64,000 nucleotides of DNA. Source: Hanleya hanleyi. Lineage: Eukaryota > Mollusca > Polyplacophora > Lepidopleurida > Hanleyidae. Positions 58,801-64,000 of this stretch are shown here, in pieces. The first letter of the stretch is position 1; each line of letters starts with the position of its first letter. The stretch is taken from positions 107,609-171,608 of the forward strand of contig JAVTVY010039180.1 in the NCBI GenBank assembly GCA_036873755.1, read 5' to 3'. The notes under the pieces were generated by a model. The model had not been told where the DNA came from and made no database searches. It saw nothing but the letters and a program-made list of their open reading frames with translations. A program made the position numbers and the translations under genes.

Positions 58801-61284
58801 GTATAATTAGACCCTCATCTTCGCAAAGGTAAATGTTGTTTGATCTTGTCACCATTTAATTATTAGTGTCCGGCAGGTATATCGTTTACAATGTTTATTC
58901 TAAATTTCCTTTGAGCTGAGGACGAAAATTGAAGTTGTAACCGATCTCGTTTCTCTACCCGTAGAATTAATTATCCTGCAATTTATATGTCGCCCTGGTA
59001 ACGGATGCGATTGTCGCGTTTCGTCGAAAACGTTCTAGTGAAATCGATATTCAAAATGACTATTTGGTTATTATTTTCTTCATCAGTCTCACTTACACAC
59101 ACACAGATGAGCAGTGAATGGAGCAGCAATATCTCATATAGGTGCGAAATTCGGCAGAATTCATATTATATTCAACGAATGAAGAGATACTAAGTTCTCA
59201 TTTAATTAAAACGTCATCGTCACGAGCACATCTTACCTGTCGTATTATCTCCGGACATGATGGACCTGGGCTCCGAGAACCACGAACCTTTAAATGCACG
59301 TTATCAACATGTTACACCTTTGAAGATATTCAGAGGAAACCCTTATAGGTAAATTGTGTTCCTCTGAAAACTGTAATTTCGGTGGCACTGTATATGGTTA
59401 TGGTCTGGGTTTTTTCAAGTGGAAGAGCTTCGTTTCTGATGTATACAATTATGTCATCTGTCCTTAAATCGACAGAGCAGATACAAAAACCCTTTTTTTT
59501 CACTGCGAATCGACAATATGCAACGGGAACTAGTTGTTTGGAAAAAAGGAGCCAGTTGTACCTGATGCCCCACATAGCCTGAACTCTCTCCAATGTTGAT
59601 CATATCGGACTTCATTATTTTGCATGAATAAATAACTTCAATGCTAAAAAAGAAAGTTTCGGATTATATATCTAGTGCAGATTAAACAACGAATAAAAAA
59701 TATACAGTGAGATGAGTGCACATTAAATAACAGCGTCGTTATCAGATAATTGGCAGTGAAACTCTGATAAATGCACCCAGGAAGACTTGACGATTTTAAC
59801 ATTGCGATTTGAAGAGAAGAGCTTATAAACACTATGTCGTGTATTTGATGATTATCACCTGACACATTATATCATGAAGGTTCTTTTGCACCATAAATGA
59901 CATCAGTAAGTTTTCACGACATCAACTTCTATAATTTAGAGAATTGCAATTAATTTTACAAATCTTCATATATGAGCTGTATACTTATAGCACCCACGAT
60001 AAACCCAATAATATATCTCAATATTTATATATAATCCCGTTATTGCTTTATTTCAATAATTCATATTAACTTGAAGATTTTATATTATATTTCGTAATAG
60101 AGTAGACAAAGCTATACCGTTTAGTCGCATTTGTCAATTCTCCTGACTATACATCAGCCGAAGACATAACGCGTGATAATTATCTTCTTGCATGTGACCT
60201 TTTAAATTAAGCTCGCTAAAACGATTATATTATTGATAAGATACATTAATTTATAGCATATGAATACTTCTCAGGAGTTACAGCGTCTATTACATAAAAC
60301 CTGGATGATTAAACCTGATGTGTTTGACATATTATTTCAATGTAATTGCATGACATTCATGAGGACAATCATCATATAAGTTTATTATAATATGAAGGGG
60401 AGAACGCTTAGGCAATCAAGTCAACGATCACAAACAAGACCACCCGTCTTCTGTTAATTTACTAAGTACTTATAGCAATCGAACAACAAATCATATCCTG
60501 GTTACATACTGGGAAATACGCTCATGAATCAGCCGTAGTCCTTTCGTCCTTACTCAACTTGTGGTCTATTCAAGCTGATGTAATGCGCGTAATACGCTAA
60601 CCAAGCAGTAATATTCATTTGGCGCATGGTTTATAGTTAGTTGTATTTGTCACCGCACAGATATAAATTCAAATTTTAAGTTAACTGATGTTCAAATTAG
60701 AATGCCTGCATGCATGGAACAGTTGAAACATGGAAATCAAATTCCTGAGGATTGATCAGATTCATTATATATTATGCACCCTATCTCGCGTACGGGAATC
60801 TGTACCTCCAGAGTCTTGCAGTGAAAACTTTATAAATATTTCAAACCGTTGGGGATTTAAACGGGTTATTTGTAGCTTTATTTGGCTGATATATGCCAGT
60901 TATAGGTAAACTATTCACGTCTAAATATAAGGAGGGAGACCGTTGATTATTTTGGTACATGCATACAGATCAGGGGAAAAAATACACTGTAAAGTGGAAA
61001 ATCCTTGGAATTGCCATGCAGTACAGCATAATGCAGCAGCTGAAATGTCATGCATGGAGTAACTTTGAATGAGGTAGGTTTATTTTTGTAAAACTTCCAG
61101 TAAAAGCTACAATCTCGTACAAGTCATTCTCTCTCATTGCTGCAGATATATGCATGGTCACATTGATCTCTACTCTAAATGTTAAATCGTAAAACTTTTC
61201 TATTGAGAACAAGCAGTGTTATATGCACGATGAGAGATGGAACTGCTATCCCAAGCTAATATATCTCTTGAATCAACGGGTCGT
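55837..61284. other. Non-coding stretch upstream of Gbx
   Basis: No mobile element or gene recognised over 5.4 kb. The minus frame 59330-59593 (87 codons) looks mildly coding-like but has no motif. This repeat-poor sequence would be a sensible place to look for Gbx regulatory DNA; nothing in the sequence alone proves it. Confidence 0.4.
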
Positions 61285-61455
61285 ATACAGGAGGAATGTG
61301 AGAAATATTAGCGAAAAGCATATTGTCGATCAATATATCGACATATATTTATTCATGTCATCGTCAGGAATGGATGACATGAATAAATATATGTCGAAAT
61401 ATTGATATACAAAATTCTTTTCGCTAATATTTCCGGAGTCACTTTCCTCCTGTAT
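61285..61455. mobile_element. 171-bp hairpin element (MITE-like)
   Basis: Near-perfect inverted arms 'atacaggagg..tgtgagaa' to 'tatttattcatgtcatc' and their inverse, with a loop of about 10 bp at 61361-61370. Local mismatches cluster near the outer ends. No coding capacity. Confidence 0.7.
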
Positions 61456-62939
61456 TATGTATGCCAAGTTATTCAGTGGATCCCACTGCTTAAGTCGTCT
61501 ACTGTATCCTATAGATTCAAAGCTAGATCACGCAAAACATTTGGTTCTATGTGCCGAGAAATGCATATTAAGACCCAATCTGGTTGCTTGATAGAACCAA
61601 ACGTTCGCGAGTGAACGGATATCAAAGTCATTCTTACCATGCAGGATATATTTTAGTACCGGTACTATATTTTTATGTGCCAGTAATTCAACTGTAAATA
61701 TACTGTAATTACTGACATAAAACTTGTCCGGCCATCATTGACTACGGCGAGTATGTGGGAATAAGCTGCCATGATTCCTCCTGTACATATACTGACATGT
61801 TTTACACCATATCATGTTTGCCGTTAACTCTATCAGTCCAGTAATTAGTTTTCTTGTGGCTTATTTAATTACCTGTGTCATCCGACATTTTTTCAAGCTA
61901 TCCGATGACCAGATCAATATCCGCATTAATATTATAGTTTAGGTGCTAATCGATTTAACAAACAGAGTTAAGTATTTGGAAAGCAGTACCGGTATTAATT
62001 AGAAATCGATCGAAAATATATTACTGTTCTCATAATTCATACACATTTGACTGGACAGGAGACGTTACACGTCAAAACAACAATCCAATTTTAGGCCTTA
62101 CGTATATAATTGAAATAAATAGCATTGTTTGTTACACCAGAAATCGACATGTTAAATTTAAAATTCATTGTTGATTATTATGTGAAGAATATACTAACAA
62201 ATCAATATATGACCAAATTAATAAATGAAAATGGATCCATGTATACCGCCCACCACAATACACGGTTTTAAATGTATTTGTCGGGTTATTTTTCATTTCC
62301 ACAAAATGTACCCATTTAGTACGTGATGTTTTGTAACACCAAATGGTACAGTTTTGACTGCGCGCCAGACGCAAGAGCTACAATACAGAGAGATAAACAA
62401 CTATAAATTTAATAGATAAAATGCGTGTTTATTTTCACAAACTGTTTTTCAAACATACAATTTATCATGTATGTGTGAAAAGGTTTTCGAAAGAACACCC
62501 GTGGCTTTCGATTTTTTAAAGGTAGACAGATTGAAGCAAAAGTATTAAATTGTTCTTCGTTGTTCTTATAAATTGAATATATACATGAAGTTTTCTGATC
62601 AATTTCTTATTCTGGCCATTTTTCCAACTTAACGGCGAATAAACGTATATGGAACGGTGTAACGGGTACTTTTAATAAGACCACTTACCTCAATGGGTAT
62701 AGAAGCTCGTGAAATCAGTTAATAAAACCGCTGTAACAGTCAAAAACACATGTCAAGATAAATCGGTGAAAGGACGGAAATCGGACACTTATCGGTGCAG
62801 GTAGCCGTAAAAAATTATAGCTAGGGGGGTAAACCCGCTTCTTAGCACGGCTGATATAGTGTCGTAAATGTCTACTGTATTTGGTATTGAGACCGCCAAA
62901 TAATACAGCTATTAATCAAAATTACTAACACTGGATTAC
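61456..62939. other. Non-coding stretch, AT-rich
   Basis: No gene or repeat recognised. Many TAAT-type words, as expected from base composition. Confidence 0.4.
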
Positions 62940-63412
62940 TTCGATGGATCCGCTAGGCTGTCCGTCTTCCAACGTTTCCACCAATGGCGAGCGGCTTTGC
63001 TATTGTCGTCTCTGCGGTCCTCGTAAAATTTATTACCCTGCGGTCAAATGGCCAGGGGTCATCCAATGAAATTTCTCGCAGGGATGTGTCATGTGACTCG
63101 TCTCGTCCGGAGTTTGACAGCTCCAACAAGCGGTGGGTGCGTAATTTGAGTAAGATGGATGAGGGCTGAGGTACCACCCCTCAATTTAAGACTCGCTTGA
63201 TAATATCACTATCATGTAGGCACTCTGCCTCATTATAGTGTGAAATACGTCAGCCGGTCAGTTCAGAGTACAGTATTGTCTCTCCTTAAAGTAGAACGCT
63301 GGTGTCCTGATCTGTACTACTATAATATGTAAGTGTGTATAAGTATAGGCGGACTGCTAAAAGTAAACCACTCCGCTTGTATTGAGTCGATCCAGGAGAA
63401 CTCGGGGCACAA
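62940..63412 (+). promoter_or_regulatory. Probable promoter and 5' UTR of Gbx
   Basis: G+C and CpG rise relative to the preceding 20 kb. CCAAT words occur at about 62980 and 63063. An initiator-like 'tcagttc' at 63258-63264 and a weak TATA-like 'ctataatatg' at about 63320 are candidates only. An in-frame stop (TGA, 63383-63385) precedes the first ATG, so coding starts after this point unless splicing intervenes. Confidence 0.35.
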
Positions 63413-64000
63413 ATGTTAGGGCCTGTGGCGAGATCCAAACAAACTGACACTGATATCTTCAGTTCATGGTTAAGGAAGGGGATGCAAAGGCCAGGCCTTA
63501 CCTCCTTCTCTATCGACTCTCTGATGGCGCCCCAGCCTAGGTTTGCGCCCCTCCTCTACAACGGCTACATGTTTCTACCTTCCCAACAGCCGGGAATTTT
63601 AGGGAACCCTGCCCTAAGTGAACTTCATGCATTGGGATTACCGCCTCATCTCCTGGCGCAGGCACAGCTTGTAACGGGGGCCCACGGGCTGGGAACTACC
63701 TCAGTGTCGCCCTCTCTACAAAACGGTATAGGTGTGCCCGGGTTTGGGCCGTGCGCCCCTCACCTCAGTATACCTCACGCGCATCACCACTCGTCAACCC
63801 ACCCTGGCTTACCGGGCGGATTCGGGATGTTACCCAGGGGAAGCCCCGGCCGGCCTTCCCAACACCCTCATCTTCGTCCTCATTCCCCACCGTCTCATTT
63901 TCATTCCGGTCACCGAGAAACAGAGAGGGAGGGCTCCAGTTGTTCCTCTTCTCGGGACGGGGACCAAAGGGACCTATCCTCACCGGAGAGTGGCCCTTCC
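63413..64000 (+). CDS. Gbx: Gbx homeobox transcription factor, first coding exon (partial)
   Basis: The open frame runs from ATG 63413 past the window end without a stop. A second in-frame ATG at 63482 begins MQRPGLTSFSIDSLMAPQ. This corresponds to the N-terminus of Gbx proteins, which have MQR...FSIDSL (an eh1-type Groucho-binding motif), followed by a Tyr-Gly-Tyr-x-Met-Phe-x-Pro stretch; here LLYNGYMFLPSQQPG. A Leu/Ala-Pro rich part, a His-rich run (HAHHHSS) and a Ser/Glu-rich part (GSSCSSSRDGDQRDLSSPES) follow, as in family N-termini. The homeodomain is not in the window. Start 63482 matches the family best; 63413 adds 23 unsupported residues. Gbx acts in the nucleus in anterior-posterior nervous system patterning. 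Alternatives are other eh1-bearing homeobox genes, but the MQRP and GYMF context favours Gbx. Confidence 0.8.
   Translation, partial: MLGPVARSKQTDTDIFSSWLRKGMQRPGLTSFSIDSLMAPQPRFAPLLYNGYMFLPSQQPGILGNPALSELHALGLPPHLLAQAQLVTGAHGLGTTSVSPSLQNGIGVPGFGPCAPHLSIPHAHHHSSTHPGLPGGFGMLPRGSPGRPSQHPHLRPHSPPSHFHSGHRETEREGSSCSSSRDGDQRDLSSPESGPS

Noticed and set aside
63765..63983. Minus-strand open frame inside the Gbx exon
   Set aside because: Antisense shadow of a GC-rich coding exon.

Overview
This is a gene-poor, repeat-rich, AT-rich invertebrate nuclear window. The organism is most likely a lophotrochozoan, and probably a marine mollusc. The evidence is the mix of elements: Penelope-like retroelements, Polinton remains, a Gmr1-type LTR element, a 5S-rRNA-derived SINE with an (ACTC)n tail of the kind common in mollusc genomes, and a Gbx-type homeobox gene that begins at the right edge. 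The species assignment is inference; nothing here fixes it.

Only one host gene is convincingly visible. It is the first coding exon of a Gbx (gastrulation brain homeobox) gene on the + strand from 63413 (or 63482) to the window end. The homeodomain itself would lie beyond the window. About 20 kb upstream (roughly 42.7-62.9 kb) is non-coding apart from dispersed repeats.

Layout. 0-3.8 kb: 40-bp minisatellite arrays alternating with 3' ends of a Penelope-like (PLE) family. 6.8-7.7 kb: a 27-bp minisatellite that happens to be open in several frames. 8.5-10.1 kb: a long dispersed repeat with a second copy at 53.3-54.4 kb. 10.2-13.6 kb: inverted and tandem copies of further repeats. 14.8-15.0 kb: a 5S-derived SINE with a perfect 12-bp target duplication. 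16.6-17.1 kb: a CpG-rich patch. 19.0-21.5 kb: a broken Polinton/Maverick (major capsid protein and a likely adenain-like protease) split by a PLE. That PLE itself holds two later insertions, one of them an unusual 211-bp palindromic retroposon. 21.6-23.4 kb: two more PLE pieces. 23.4-24.2 kb: an old minisatellite.

27.1-38.1 kb is a nested stack. An old PLE is split by a minus-strand LTR retrotransposon with the order gag-PR-IN-RT-RH (Gmr1-like: Ty3/gypsy proteins in copia-like order). That element was in turn hit by a PLE exactly between gag and the protease DTG motif, by a MITE inside gag, and by a 3.75-kb fold-back element in the 5' part of gag. 39.1-39.9 kb: the N-terminal part of another PLE. 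47.1 and 61.3 kb: hairpin (MITE-like) elements. 51.87-52.46 kb: a 37-bp minisatellite of about 16 copies in two sequence classes.

All mobile-element genes are broken (frameshifts, stops, missing catalytic segments). The elements interact only by insertion, which gives a readable relative chronology. No rRNA operon, intact tRNA or CRISPR array was seen.
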